Shown piece by piece: positions 54,171 to 63,990 of a stretch of DNA of 64,000 bases. The notes beneath the pieces were generated by a model, which saw only the letters and a list, made by a program, of their open reading frames with translations, searched no databases and was not told the DNA's origin. Source of the stretch: Flavobacteria bacterium BAL38 (GTDB lineage Bacteria > Bacteroidota > Bacteroidia > Flavobacteriales > Flavobacteriaceae); contig AAXX01000001.1 in assembly GCA_000169355.1 (NCBI GenBank), positions 930,001 through 994,000 on the forward strand. The letters run 5' to 3'. Position 1 is the first letter of the stretch; every line of letters starts with the position of its first letter. The position numbers were made by a program, and so were the translations under genes.

Positions 54171-55712
54171 CTACATTTTCATCAACCAGTTTCTAACCGA
54201 AACTTCATTATTGATAATATCGCGTAATGCTGAAATCTTCACTCTATCTTGTTGCATAGAATCTCTGTGACGAATCGTTACCGTTTCATCTTCTAACGTT
54301 TGATGATCCACGGTAATACAGAATGGCGTTCCTAAAGCATCTTGTCTTCTGTAACGTCTTCCTACCGCATCTTTTTCATCATATGCTACGTTGAAATCCC
54401 ATTTTAATTCATTAATAATACTTTGAGCTACTTCTGGCAAACCATCTTTTTTAACTAAAGGTAAAACAGCCGCTTTTGTTGGCGCTAAAACCGAAGGTAA
54501 ACGCAAAACCGTTCTTGTAGAACCGTCTTCTAATGTTTCTTCTTGTAATGATTTTGAGAAAACCGCTAAAAACATTCTGTCTAAACCAACCGAAGTTTCC
54601 ACCACATAAGGCGTGTAGTTTGAATTGGTGTCGTTATCAAAATATTGTAATTTTTTACCCGAGAATTGTTCGTGTGCTTTTAAATCGAAATCAGTACGAG
54701 AATGAATTCCTTCTAATTCTTTAAATCCGAATGGGAAATTGAATTCGATATCGGCTGCTGCATTTGCATAATGCGCTAATTTTTCATGGTCGTGAAAACG
54801 GTAATTTTCTTTTCCTAATCCTAGCGATTGATGCCAAGCCAAACGTGTAGTTTTCCAGTATTCATACCATTTCATTTCTTCGCCTGGTTTTACAAAAAAT
54901 TGCATTTCCATTTGTTCAAACTCGCGCATACGGAAAATAAATTGTCTTGCCACAATTTCATTTCTGAACGCTTTCCCTGTTTGAGCAATTCCGAAAGGAA
55001 TTTTCATACGCCCCGTTTTTTGAACGTTTAAGAAATTAACAAAAATTCCTTGAGCGGTTTCTGGACGAAGATATAAATCCATTGCGTTTTCTGCCGAAGC
55101 GCCCAATTTTGTCCCAAACATTAAGTTAAATTGCTTAACATCTGTCCAGTTTTTTGAACCACTATCCGGACAAGCAATTTCTAATTCTTCTATTAAAGCT
55201 TTTACATCGGAAAGGTTTTCGGTCTCTAAAGAACGCGCCATTCTTTCCAGAATTTCCTTCTTTTTAGACAAATATTCCATTACACGAGGATTGGTTGTTT
55301 TGTATTGTTCTTCATCAAATGAAGCACCAAAACGCTCACGTGCTTTGTCGATTTCTTTTTGCGCTTTTTGATTTAATTTTTCGGCATAATCCTCAATTAA
55401 AACATCGGCACGGTATCTTTTTTTAGAATCTTTATTATCAATTAATGGATCATTAAATGCATCAACGTGACCTGAAGCTTTCCATGTAGTTGGATGCATT
55501 AAAATTGCAGCATCTAAACCTACAATGTTTTCATGCATTTGCACCATTGATTTCCACCAATATTCGCGAATGTTTTTCTTAAGTTCAACACCATTTTGTG
55601 CGTAATCATAAACCGCACTAAGTCCATCGTAAATTTCGCTTGACGGAAATATAAATCCGTATTCTTTTGCATGCGAAACTACATTCTTAAATATATCATC
55701 TTGTTTTGCCAT
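54171..55712 (-). CDS. glyS: Glycyl-tRNA synthetase, homodimeric type
   Basis: Charges tRNA-Gly. A single 513-residue class II enzyme, the eukaryote/archaeal-like alpha2 type rather than the separate alpha and beta chains of most Proteobacteria. Signs: HPTTWKASGHVDAFNDPL near the N-terminus, motif 2 FRNEIVARQFIFRMREFEQMEMQFF (in parts: AFRNEIVARQF, REFEQMEMQFF), motif 3 GLDRMFLAVFSKSL, and a C-terminal anticodon-binding domain ending RNWLMKM. ATG 55712 lies only 4 nt after a -7 element (55717-55724, minus), so the mRNA is probably leaderless. Confidence 0.96.
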   Translation of the reverse strand: MAKQDDIFKNVVSHAKEYGFIFPSSEIYDGLSAVYDYAQNGVELKKNIREYWWKSMVQMHENIVGLDAAILMHPTTWKASGHVDAFNDPLIDNKDSKKRYRADVLIEDYAEKLNQKAQKEIDKARERFGASFDEEQYKTTNPRVMEYLSKKKEILERMARSLETENLSDVKALIEELEIACPDSGSKNWTDVKQFNLMFGTKLGASAENAMDLYLRPETAQGIFVNFLNVQKTGRMKIPFGIAQTGKAFRNEIVARQFIFRMREFEQMEMQFFVKPGEEMKWYEYWKTTRLAWHQSLGLGKENYRFHDHEKLAHYANAAADIEFNFPFGFKELEGIHSRTDFDLKAHEQFSGKKLQYFDNDTNSNYTPYVVETSVGLDRMFLAVFSKSLQEETLEDGSTRTVLRLPSVLAPTKAAVLPLVKKDGLPEVAQSIINELKWDFNVAYDEKDAVGRRYRRQDALGTPFCITVDHQTLEDETVTIRHRDSMQQDRVKISALRDIINNEVSVRNWLMKM

Positions 55713-55716
55713 AATG

Positions 55717-55724
55717 CAAAAGTA
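55717..55724 (-). promoter_or_regulatory. -7 promoter element of glyS
   Basis: TACTTTTG on the minus strand, followed by CATT and the ATG, with the same spacing as rbfA. Confidence 0.6.
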
Positions 55725-55775
55725 AAAATAGGAATGGAATAAAGAAAAGAAATTGAGGAATAAAAATAAGAATTA

Positions 55776-56552
55776 TTAATATTCGAAAATTGTTGTGCCA
55801 ATTTTAACAAAATCGTGATAAATATTGATTTTATATTTACCTTTTATCGTTTTCTTTTGTTCTAAATTAACATAAGTACAAACATCAGTATCTTCTTTCT
55901 TATATTTTGTATCTATAGAAGCACTATATTGCAATTTTACATTTAAATCAGATTCAACCGAAGTGTTACCTGCAGAAATAATTTGATTTTTAGGATTTAC
56001 GATTTGAACATAAATGGTTTTTTCTCCCGACTTTACTAATTGATTTTCTTCAAGAGTAAAACACACTCGTAACTGTTGAATTTTTGAATCTTTTAAATTA
56101 TAGTTGTCTGAATAAATTTTTACACCTTTAGCATTAATGTTTAAAGCAGAAAGTCTGTCTGTTTTTGGAACTACTTTAGAATTTGAATTAACTACAGCTG
56201 TAGCGTTATTTACTATACTAGTTTTCTTTGATTGTTGTTCTTTAGCATAAAAAACAATTGAATCTTCAGTAGAATTAAATTTTGTATTATTTGATGTTAA
56301 TTTACCCGATTGAAGCAACTGAATTTGCTCATTAAATCGGACACTATCTATTTTATTTTTAATGCTAATAGAATCGTATTTGTGAAGAATTTCTGTAAGC
56401 TGACTATCTAAAACTTTATTCTCTAATTCAGATATTTCGATAAAATTTTCAAATTCATCAGTAACTTTATAATATTTGATACTAAAAAACAAGGATAGAA
56501 GCATCAATACTATGATACTTATTTTTGCTATTTTGTTTTTACTGTATGCCAT
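55776..56552 (-). CDS. Hypothetical membrane-anchored coiled-coil protein
   Basis: A 258-residue protein. One N-terminal membrane helix (about residues 10-28, ISIIVLMLLSLFFSIKYY) is followed by a coiled-coil-like stretch (about 30-85, ELENKVLDSQLTEILHKYDS), a Ser/Asn-rich linker, and a C-terminal beta-rich domain (about 140-258, TIYVQIVNPKNQII, GKYKINIYHD). It is oriented with the bulk in the periplasm. I recall proteins of this layout as conserved in Flavobacteriaceae, but know no function. It lies divergent from comF, 61 bp apart. Confidence 0.75.
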   Translation of the reverse strand: MAYSKNKIAKISIIVLMLLSLFFSIKYYKVTDEFENFIEISELENKVLDSQLTEILHKYDSISIKNKIDSVRFNEQIQLLQSGKLTSNNTKFNSTEDSIVFYAKEQQSKKTSIVNNATAVVNSNSKVVPKTDRLSALNINAKGVKIYSDNYNLKDSKIQQLRVCFTLEENQLVKSGEKTIYVQIVNPKNQIISAGNTSVESDLNVKLQYSASIDTKYKKEDTDVCTYVNLEQKKTIKGKYKINIYHDFVKIGTTIFEY

Positions 56553-56613
56553 TTTATAAAAATTTTTATAAATTTATTTAAAAATCTTAATGCAAGTATA
56601 ATTAACCGATAAA

Positions 56614-57297
56614 ATGCTAAAATACCTGATTAACTTACTTTATCCGAAACTTTGTTTGGGTTGTAATGCGCTTTTACTAACAAATGAAAAAAACATTTGT
56701 AGTGAATGTAATCACAACTTACCTTTTACCAATCATCATCATTTAGAAAGCAATGATACAACAAAAAAATTTTACGGAATAATTCCAATAGAATTTAGCG
56801 CTGCAATGTTGTATTTTCATCAAAAAGGAATTGTTCAAAATTTAATTCACAATTTAAAATACAAAAATCATCAAGAAATAGGAACGATTTTAGGGAAATG
56901 GTATGCTAAAGATCTGAAAAATATTTCAAAAATAAAAAAGTTTTCTGAAATTATTCCCGTACCACTTCACAAAAAAAGACTTGAAGAACGAGGTTATAAT
57001 CAAGTTACCACTTTTTGCGAAGCCTTATCAAATGAACTAGACTTACCCTACAATACTTCCTTATTGTATAGAAGTAGGTATTCGAAAACGCAAACAAAAA
57101 AAGATAAAGAAAAAAGAAAAGAGGTTTCTAATGCTTTATTTGATGTTGCTTTTAGCGAAGCAGACCATAACAAACATTTCTTACTTGTAGACGACGTAAT
57201 GACATCTGGCGCCACATTAGAAGCTTGTGCAAAAGCATTGTTAAAAATACCAAATAGCAAGGTTAGCATTGTTACCATAGCGTATACAGTATCATAA
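56614..57297 (+). CDS. comF: ComF family phosphoribosyltransferase-like protein
   Basis: A 227-residue ComF-type protein. An N-terminal Cys pair (CLGCNALLL, then CSEC) looks like a zinc ribbon and leads to a type I phosphoribosyltransferase fold, with KKRLEERGYNQ and the PRPP loop LLVDDVMTSGATLEAC. In other bacteria ComF takes part in DNA uptake or processing during competence, but no other competence gene is seen here. It is followed 67 bp later by the Ig-like lipoprotein gene. Confidence 0.93.
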   Translation: MLKYLINLLYPKLCLGCNALLLTNEKNICSECNHNLPFTNHHHLESNDTTKKFYGIIPIEFSAAMLYFHQKGIVQNLIHNLKYKNHQEIGTILGKWYAKDLKNISKIKKFSEIIPVPLHKKRLEERGYNQVTTFCEALSNELDLPYNTSLLYRSRYSKTQTKKDKEKRKEVSNALFDVAFSEADHNKHFLLVDDVMTSGATLEACAKALLKIPNSKVSIVTIAYTVS

Positions 57298-57364
57298 AAA
57301 TTATTAAAAATTGTATGTTTGCACTGATTATAGTTGTTATTTTGTAGCACCATTATTTGATAAG

Positions 57365-58966
57365 ATGATAAAATTAAAAAACATAGCCTTTTTATTGGCA
57401 AGCCTTTTATTATTAACAAATTGCGCCAAAAGAGGCACAATTACTGGTGGCGATAAAGACACTATTGCGCCAAAAATAGTTAGTAGTTATCCGGAGAATT
57501 TTTCAACCAATTTTAAAGGAAACGAAATTAAAATCAATTTTGACGAACTAATTAAGGTTAAAAACATTAATAAACAGTTGATTATTTCGCCACCCATGAA
57601 GAAACAACCTGTAATTATTCCTCAAGGAAGCGCTAGTAAATTTATTTCAATTAAAATTTTAGACACTTTACAAGACAACACTACGTATAGTTTTAATTTT
57701 GGACAAAGTATTACAGATAACAATGAAGGCAACCCTTATTCTCAGTTTAAATATGTTTTTTCTACGGGAAGTTATGTAGATTCATTAACAGTAGTTGGAA
57801 AAGTAAAAGACGCATTCTATCAAAAACCTGATAATTTTGTTTCTATAATGTTGTATGATGCAAAAACATTTACAGATTCTACCGTTTATAAAGAAACACC
57901 TTTATATGTTACCAATACATTAGATAGTTTAAAAGTATTTTCTCTTGAAAATCTTAAAGAAGGAACTTATAAAATGGTTGCCATGAAAGATAAATCTAGC
58001 AACAATATTTACAATCCTTCTATTGATAAAATAGGCTTTTTAGATTACACCATTACATTGCCAACATCTGACATGTTTGAATTGGAATTATTTGAAGAAA
58101 AAAAACCATTTAAAGCAGATAAACCTACACAAGAAAGTAATAATAAACTTTTTTTAGGATATGAGGGCGATTTTAAAAATTCGAAAATTACAGCTTCTTA
58201 TGACAATAAGGAAGTCCCAATAAGGATAACTAAATTTCCTGAAAAAAATAAAGATTCTGTCCAAATTTTTTATCCCAATATAAAAATGGATTCATTACAA
58301 ATTTCGATCACAAATGGCTTATATTCTAAAACATTTACCTCGAAACTTAAAGATCTAAAAGAATCAGACACATTAAAAATTGAGAAAAAATCGGGAAGTA
58401 TATTGCCTTTTAGAGATGCATTTGTTATAAAGTCAAAAACGCCTATAGTTTCTATAGACGAATCGAAAATTACACTTCGAAATAAAGATTCTGTAGCAAT
58501 AAAATTTACTTCAAAACATATAGAATTTGATGAAGAAATTGTTTTTGATTTTAAGAAAGATGAAGAAGAAAAATACACTATAGAATTGCTGCCTGGCGCC
58601 ATAAAAGATTTTTATGATACAGAAAATGATTCGTTAAAGTATAATTTTTCAACCAAACAGCTTTCCGATTATGGTAATTTGAAAGTTAATCTCAGCAATG
58701 TAAAACGCTTTCCTTTTATTATAGAATTATTAGATAAAAATGAAGTGTTATACAAAGCCACTTCAACTAAAGAAACGAGTATTTATTTTGAAACCATTGA
58801 GCCTAAACTATACACGCTTCGAATCATTTTTGACGATAATGCAAACAACGAATGGGATACAGGAGATTACTTGGCTAAAAAACAAGCCGAAGAAATTATT
58901 TATTTTCCTAAACTTATAGATGTAAGAGCCAACTGGGATGTGGAACAAGATTTTATTTTAGACTAG
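57365..58966 (+). CDS. Lipoprotein with N-terminal Ig-like (Big_5) domain
   Basis: ATG 57365 gives MIKLKNIAFLLASLLLLTNC, a type II signal peptide; the longer frame upstream has no sensible start. 533 residues. An Ig-like Big_5-type domain (about 28-125, TITGGDKDTIAPKIVSSYP, ISPPMKKQPVI, YSFNFGQSITDNNEGNP) is followed by further beta-rich segments to the end. It is probably anchored at the outer membrane. The function of the family is unknown. It overlaps the convergent nitrilase-family gene by 4 bp (58963-58966). Confidence 0.82.
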   Translation: MIKLKNIAFLLASLLLLTNCAKRGTITGGDKDTIAPKIVSSYPENFSTNFKGNEIKINFDELIKVKNINKQLIISPPMKKQPVIIPQGSASKFISIKILDTLQDNTTYSFNFGQSITDNNEGNPYSQFKYVFSTGSYVDSLTVVGKVKDAFYQKPDNFVSIMLYDAKTFTDSTVYKETPLYVTNTLDSLKVFSLENLKEGTYKMVAMKDKSSNNIYNPSIDKIGFLDYTITLPTSDMFELELFEEKKPFKADKPTQESNNKLFLGYEGDFKNSKITASYDNKEVPIRITKFPEKNKDSVQIFYPNIKMDSLQISITNGLYSKTFTSKLKDLKESDTLKIEKKSGSILPFRDAFVIKSKTPIVSIDESKITLRNKDSVAIKFTSKHIEFDEEIVFDFKKDEEEKYTIELLPGAIKDFYDTENDSLKYNFSTKQLSDYGNLKVNLSNVKRFPFIIELLDKNEVLYKATSTKETSIYFETIEPKLYTLRIIFDDNANNEWDTGDYLAKKQAEEIIYFPKLIDVRANWDVEQDFILD

Positions 58967-59730
58967 TTAATAATAGTAAAATCATCCCTGTCGTTAAGAA
59001 AATTTAATTTTTCTCGCATTACTTGCTGGGCATTTTTATCTAATTCTAAAATAAAAACACCTAGTTCTTGTTCGCAATCTACGATAGTATTTCCTAAATA
59101 ATCCATTGCTTTAGAGTGCCCAGGATATTCTAATTGGTTAGCGTCTTCTCCTACTCTATTTACACCAATGGTGTAACACATGTTTTCTATAGCACGTGCC
59201 TTTAAAAGAGCATCCCAAGCATTAATACGTGGTTTTGGCCAATTAGCAACATAAAGCAGTAAATCGTAATTTTCGGTGTTACGTGAAAAAACCGGAAAAC
59301 GTAAATCGTAACACACCTGTAAGCATATGTTCCAATTGTTATAGTTTACGATTACTTTTTCAGTTCCTTTTGTATATACTTTTTCTTCTCCAGCTAAAGT
59401 AAATAAATGTCTTTTATTGTAAAACTCAACTTCTCCAGACGGATAAACGAAAACCATTCTGTTATAAAAATCATCATTTTCTTTGATGACTAAACTACCT
59501 GTAATAGCACAAGTTTTCTTTTTGGCCAGTTCTTTCAACCAATTTATTGTTTTGCCATCCATAGTTTCGGCAACTTCTGCTGGATTCATGGTAAAACCTG
59601 AAGTAAACATTTCGGGCAAGACAAATAAATCAAACGATTCATCTTCATTAAGAAAATATTCTTCTATGAATTTTAGATTTACTTCAGGTTGTTCCCAAGC
59701 TAATTTGGTTTGAAAAAGTGCAATTTTCAT
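58963..59730 (-). CDS. Nitrilase-superfamily amidohydrolase, omega-amidase-like
   Basis: A 255-residue C-N hydrolase. The Glu-Lys-Cys triad is visible: E40 in LPEMFTSGF, K106 in NKRHLF and C140 in VCYDLRFP. The sequence suits the YafV/omega-amidase branch (LYVANWPKPR, AIENMCYTIGVNRVGEDANQLEYPGHS). Omega-amidases hydrolyse alpha-ketoglutaramate and alpha-ketosuccinamate. Cytosolic, no signal peptide. It starts directly after the small membrane protein gene (no gap) and is probably cotranscribed with it. Confidence 0.92.
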   Translation of the reverse strand: MKIALFQTKLAWEQPEVNLKFIEEYFLNEDESFDLFVLPEMFTSGFTMNPAEVAETMDGKTINWLKELAKKKTCAITGSLVIKENDDFYNRMVFVYPSGEVEFYNKRHLFTLAGEEKVYTKGTEKVIVNYNNWNICLQVCYDLRFPVFSRNTENYDLLLYVANWPKPRINAWDALLKARAIENMCYTIGVNRVGEDANQLEYPGHSKAMDYLGNTIVDCEQELGVFILELDKNAQQVMREKLNFLNDRDDFTIIN

Positions 59731-60183
59731 TTATCTTATTTTTATTGAATACTCCCAATCTTGTTTTGGGTGATTATTTGAAATTGACGGTATTAAAACC
59801 ATTGGTATTCCACCAATGATGAAACTTCCTCCAATAATGGCTCCCCATGCTCCAGTTCCTACTATAGCCACACCTGCGATTATCATAACAGAACCATAAA
59901 CAATGAAAATTGGATTTGCAATGGTTCCAAAAAGTGATTTTTTCTTCATTTTAATAATGTCTTCTAATAGCACCACTTTTTCTTCAATTATAATACTGCT
60001 AGAATCTTTTATTGTAAATCTTCCATATAGTTTTTGCCCCTCTTTTGTCCACACTTTAATACGCTTATTTTCCTTAATTTCTTTAGTAAATTTAGAGTTT
60101 ATCTTTTGAATTACTAACGTATTATTTTGTGATAAAACAGTAATTGAAAAAAGAAAGAAAAACAAAAGAAATAGGTGTTTCAT
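59731..60183 (-). CDS. Hypothetical exported/membrane protein
   Basis: 150 residues. Signal peptide (MKHLFLLFFFLFSITVLSQ), then a basic, beta-rich segment (about 25-75, RIKVWTKEGQKLYGRFTI). Next comes a strongly hydrophobic Gly/Ile/Ala segment of two potential helices (about 85-130, IFIVYGSVMIIAGVAIVGTG). The C-terminus is short and polar. I do not recognise a family. Its stop abuts the start of the omega-amidase-like gene, so they share a transcript. Confidence 0.72.
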   Translation of the reverse strand: MKHLFLLFFFLFSITVLSQNNTLVIQKINSKFTKEIKENKRIKVWTKEGQKLYGRFTIKDSSSIIIEEKVVLLEDIIKMKKKSLFGTIANPIFIVYGSVMIIAGVAIVGTGAWGAIIGGSFIIGGIPMVLIPSISNNHPKQDWEYSIKIR

Positions 60184-60252
60184 ATTGACTAATTTATGAG
60201 GTTAAAAATACCATTTTATTCATTCATTTAAGAATGTTAGAAAAAATAATTA

Positions 60253-60290
60253 AAACAAAAAACGCATCCAAATAAATGAATGCGTTTTTA
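60253..60290 (-). terminator. Terminator of the sdh operon
   Basis: AAAAACGCAT (60258-60267) pairs with ATGCGTTTTT (60280-60289). T-run on the minus strand. Confidence 0.8.
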
Positions 60291-60311
60291 TTATTTTTAA
60301 GATTCTATGAA

Positions 60312-61073
60312 TTACTTCACAGATGCTTTTAAAAATTCTCTGTTCATACGAGCGATGTTTTCTAATGAAATACCTTTTGGACATTCAATTTCACATGCTC
60401 CAGTATTCGTACAATTTCCGAATCCTTCTTCGTCCATTTGACGAACCATATTCATTACACGTTGTGTAGCTTCTACTTTACCTTGAGGTAACAATGCATA
60501 TTGCGATACTTTTGCTCCTACGAATAACATAGCAGAACCATTTTTACAAGTAGCTACACACGCTCCACAACCAATACATGCTGCTGCTTCAAAAGCTTTA
60601 TCAGCATCATCTTTAGGAACTGGAATTGAGTTAGCGTCAATTGTGTTACCAGAAGTATTTACCGATACGAAACCTCCCGCTTGTTGAATTCTATCAAAAG
60701 CTGTTCTATCAACAACTAAATCTTTAATTACAGGGAAAGCTTTACTTCTCCATGGTTCGATAAAAATTGTATCTCCATCGTTAAACATTCTCATGTGTAA
60801 CTGACACGTTGTAATTCCAGTATCTGGTCCGTGAGCACGTCCGTTAATGTATAATGAACAAGAACCACAAATTCCTTCACGACAATCGTGATCAAATGCT
60901 ACAGGTTCTTTTCTTTCGTTAATTAATTGCTCGTTTAATTGGTCTAACATTTCCAAAAACGAACTTGCAGTAGAAACATTATCTAATTTATAAGTTTCCA
61001 TGCTTCCTTTAGAACCAGCGTTCTTTTGACGCCAAATTTTAAGGTTTATATTGATATTTTTTGATGCACTCAT
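60312..61073 (-). CDS. sdhB: Succinate dehydrogenase/fumarate reductase iron-sulfur subunit
   Basis: The electron-transfer subunit of complex II, 253 residues. The N-terminal ferredoxin domain holds the 2Fe-2S cluster ([19 protein letters not shown], then TTCQLH). The C-terminal half holds the 4Fe-4S and 3Fe-4S ligands ([11 protein letters not shown] and [15 protein letters not shown]). It is the last gene of sdhC-sdhA-sdhB, 6 bp after sdhA, before a terminator. Confidence 0.97.
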   Translation of the reverse strand: MSASKNININLKIWRQKNAGSKGSMETYKLDNVSTASSFLEMLDQLNEQLINERKEPVAFDHDCREGICGSCSLYINGRAHGPDTGITTCQLHMRMFNDGDTIFIEPWRSKAFPVIKDLVVDRTAFDRIQQAGGFVSVNTSGNTIDANSIPVPKDDADKAFEAAACIGCGACVATCKNGSAMLFVGAKVSQYALLPQGKVEATQRVMNMVRQMDEEGFGNCTNTGACEIECPKGISLENIARMNREFLKASVK

Positions 61074-61079
61074 AATATT

Positions 61080-63089
61080 TTATTTGTAATTTCTAGCTGC
61101 AATTTTAATTTCTTCGTATTTCAACTCTTCTTTATGAAGGTCTTCTTTAGTAATATCATTTCCTTTGTATTCCCAAGCTCCTACGAAAGAAAAGTTTACA
61201 TCATCACGTAATGTTTCTCCTTCAGCATCTTGATATTCTTCACGGAAATGACCTCCACAAGATTCATTACGTTGTAAAGCATCCATTGCCATTAATTGAC
61301 CTAAATCGATGAAATCGGCAACACGTAATGCTTTTTCTAGTTCAGGATTTAATTCATCTGCGCTTCCTGGTACATAAACATCTTTATAAAAAGCTTCTTT
61401 TAATTCAGAAATTTCTGCAATCGCTTCTTTTAAACCTTGTTCATTACGTCCCATACCTACTTTATTCCACATAATTAAACCTAATTTTTTATGGAAATAA
61501 TCAACCGATTTGGTACCGTTATTGTTTAAGAAATTGCTAATTGAATCTTTCACTCTAGCTTCAGCTTCTAAGAATTCTGGAGAATCAGTAGCGATTTTTC
61601 CAGTTCTAATTTCATCAGCTAAATAATTAGAAATAGTGTAAGGCAATACGAAATATCCATCTGCTAAACCTTGCATTAATGCAGAAGCTCCTAAACGGTT
61701 AGCTCCGTGGTCAGAAAAGTTGGCTTCACCAGCAACGAAACAACCTGGAATTGTAGATTGTAAGTTATAATCTACCCAAACACCACCCATCGTATAATGC
61801 ACCGCTGGATAAATTTTCATTGGTGTTTCGTATGGATTTTCGTCAGTGATTTTTTGATACATAGTAAACAAGTTACCATATTTTTCTTCTAACCATTGTT
61901 TTCCTAAAGCTGTAATTTCTTCTGGTGTAGGATTATGATTTCCTTTTGCGTAAGCTGATTGTTTTCCTTTAGTTTGAATTTCAGTTGAGAAATCTAAATA
62001 AACGCCTTCGTTAGTGTCATTAGCTTCAATACCATGACCTGCGTCACAAACTTCTTTAGCTGCTCTTGAAGCCACATCACGAGGTACTAAATTTCCAAAA
62101 GCTGGATATTTACGCTCTAAATAATAATCTCTATCTTCTTCTGCAATTTGTGTTGGTTTTAATTTACCAGCACGAATAGCTTCAGCATCTTCTTTTTTCT
62201 TAGGAACCCAAATACGACCTGAGTTACGTAACGATTCAGACATCAACGTTAATTTAGACTGATTGGTTCCGTGAACAGGAATACATGTTGGGTGAATTTG
62301 TACATAACAAGGATTAGCAAATAAAGCTCCTTGTTTGTGAATTTTCCATCCAGCAGTTACGTTACTTCCCATTGCATTTGTAGAAAGGAAATAAACATTA
62401 CCATAACCTCCAGAAGCAATTACTACTGCATGAGCTGAATGTCTTTCAATTTCTCCTGTAATTAAGTTACGAGCAATAATTCCTCGTGCTTTACCATCTA
62501 CTTTTACTAAATCTAGCATTTCGTGACGGTTAAACATTTGCACTCTACCTAATCCTATTTGTCTAGACAAAGCTGAATATGCTCCTAATAATAATTGTTG
62601 TCCTGTTTGTCCAGCAGCATAGAAAGTACGTTGTACCTGTGTACCACCAAATGAACGGTTATCTAACATTCCACCATATTCACGAGCAAAAGGAACACCT
62701 TGCGCTACACATTGGTCAATAATATTACCTGAAACTTCTGCTAAACGATGAACGTTTGCTTCACGAGCACGGTAGTCACCACCTTTAATAGTATCATAAA
62801 AAAGACGGTAAATACTATCACCATCATTTTGATAATTTTTAGCAGCATTAATTCCTCCTTGCGCAGCAATAGAGTGAGCACGACGTGGCGAATCTTGAAA
62901 ACAGAATGCTTTTACATTATAGCCCATTTCTCCAAGAGAAGCGGCTGCAGAAGCACCTGCCAAACCAGTTCCTACTACAATAATATCGATTTTAGGTCTA
63001 TTATTTGGAGCAACTAATTTTAAATGATCTTTATAATCGGTCCATTTATCTTTTAACGGACCTCCTGGTATTTTAGAATCTAACTTCAT
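61080..63089 (-). CDS. sdhA: Succinate dehydrogenase/fumarate reductase flavoprotein subunit
   Basis: The FAD subunit of complex II; 669 residues from ATG 63089 ([16 protein letters not shown]; the frame to 63143 has only a non-conserved extension). FAD loop [15 protein letters not shown] (about residues 40-54), flavin-linking histidine in [16 protein letters not shown], catalytic Arg and His regions in [11 protein letters not shown] and [10 protein letters not shown], and the capping [20 protein letters not shown]. It lies 16 bp after sdhC and 6 bp before sdhB. Confidence 0.97.
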   Translation of the reverse strand: MKLDSKIPGGPLKDKWTDYKDHLKLVAPNNRPKIDIIVVGTGLAGASAAASLGEMGYNVKAFCFQDSPRRAHSIAAQGGINAAKNYQNDGDSIYRLFYDTIKGGDYRAREANVHRLAEVSGNIIDQCVAQGVPFAREYGGMLDNRSFGGTQVQRTFYAAGQTGQQLLLGAYSALSRQIGLGRVQMFNRHEMLDLVKVDGKARGIIARNLITGEIERHSAHAVVIASGGYGNVYFLSTNAMGSNVTAGWKIHKQGALFANPCYVQIHPTCIPVHGTNQSKLTLMSESLRNSGRIWVPKKKEDAEAIRAGKLKPTQIAEEDRDYYLERKYPAFGNLVPRDVASRAAKEVCDAGHGIEANDTNEGVYLDFSTEIQTKGKQSAYAKGNHNPTPEEITALGKQWLEEKYGNLFTMYQKITDENPYETPMKIYPAVHYTMGGVWVDYNLQSTIPGCFVAGEANFSDHGANRLGASALMQGLADGYFVLPYTISNYLADEIRTGKIATDSPEFLEAEARVKDSISNFLNNNGTKSVDYFHKKLGLIMWNKVGMGRNEQGLKEAIAEISELKEAFYKDVYVPGSADELNPELEKALRVADFIDLGQLMAMDALQRNESCGGHFREEYQDAEGETLRDDVNFSFVGAWEYKGNDITKEDLHKEELKYEEIKIAARNYK

Positions 63090-63105
63090 AATATATATGT
63101 GTTGA

Positions 63106-63990
63106 TTATTTTTTGAAATGTAAGAAAACTGGAATAATTGCAAACAATAAAGGAACTATTATTGCAAATGCTTTTCCGAAAAACTTGATTGAAGGCGTAA
63201 ATTTAGAACTAGTTGCTCCAAGTGATTGAAAAGCACTTTGAAAACCATGCCATAAATGGAACGCTAAAGCCAACATTGCTAATACATACCCAATCGTAAA
63301 GAACAATCCGTATTTAGCATCTTTAAAGAAATCAGCTGTTAATTTATACAAGTCTTTGTAGCCAATGAAAACAATTTCTCCATCTACTTTGTTAATTAAA
63401 GTGGTTCCGTTTTTTAATTCCAAATCATATTTGCCTTGGGTTTGATCTTTTACTTCTTTAATAAATTCTGAAGTAATAACATTAGCTCCTTTGGCAGCTA
63501 AAAATGGCATTGGAGATTCTTTAGTACCAACTAACTGCAGTTGTTTTTGCCCCACTCCGTTAGGAATCTCTTTTGCAACTAAAGGCATATTTTTATCAAA
63601 ATGCATTTTAGCCCAAAAATTCACCATGTGTGTTGCAATAAAAACTAAAATGATAGTTCCTAAAACCGCCATGTTTCTTGAAGCAAAACTACTAGAAGAG
63701 CCGTCAGTTTTAGCATAACCTACTGGTCTAGCTTTTTTGTTTTGAATGGTTAACATAATTCCATCAATAGCATGGAATAAAATAGAAATATAAGTAAGAT
63801 AAGATAGTAACTTAACTGCCGGATTGGTGGTCATGAATAATGCATATTCATTAAATTGCTTACTTGTTCCAAAAATCAATTGAAGATTTCCTGCCAAGTG
63901 ACCCGCCAAAAACAAGCATAAAAATAAACCTGTAAGAGCCATCCAGTATTTTTTTACTATAGATGACTTTAATAGTGCTGATTTTGCCAT
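63106..63990 (-). CDS. sdhC: Succinate dehydrogenase cytochrome b subunit, with extra loop
   Basis: The membrane anchor of complex II; 294 residues, longer than the usual 200-260 of single-anchor SdhC/FrdC. Five helices are visible at about residues 16-38, 60-82, 106-126, 226-250 and 272-291. Heme-ligand candidates are H31, H73, H121 and H245 or H248. Between helices III and IV lies a polar stretch of about 80 residues (about 131-212, with [15 protein letters not shown] and [13 protein letters not shown]), an unusual insertion. ATG 63990 is near the window end, so the promoter is not visible. Confidence 0.93.
   Translation of the reverse strand: MAKSALLKSSIVKKYWMALTGLFLCLFLAGHLAGNLQLIFGTSKQFNEYALFMTTNPAVKLLSYLTYISILFHAIDGIMLTIQNKKARPVGYAKTDGSSSSFASRNMAVLGTIILVFIATHMVNFWAKMHFDKNMPLVAKEIPNGVGQKQLQLVGTKESPMPFLAAKGANVITSEFIKEVKDQTQGKYDLELKNGTTLINKVDGEIVFIGYKDLYKLTADFFKDAKYGLFFTIGYVLAMLALAFHLWHGFQSAFQSLGATSSKFTPSIKFFGKAFAIIVPLLFAIIPVFLHFKK

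Noticed and set aside
56614..57297. Natural-competence locus around comF
   Set aside because: No comEA, comEC, dprA or type IV pilus gene lies in the window; ComF alone is widespread.
57048..57440. Minus-strand open frame of 130 codons
   Set aside because: It is antisense to the comF 3' end and the lipoprotein start and shows no family features.
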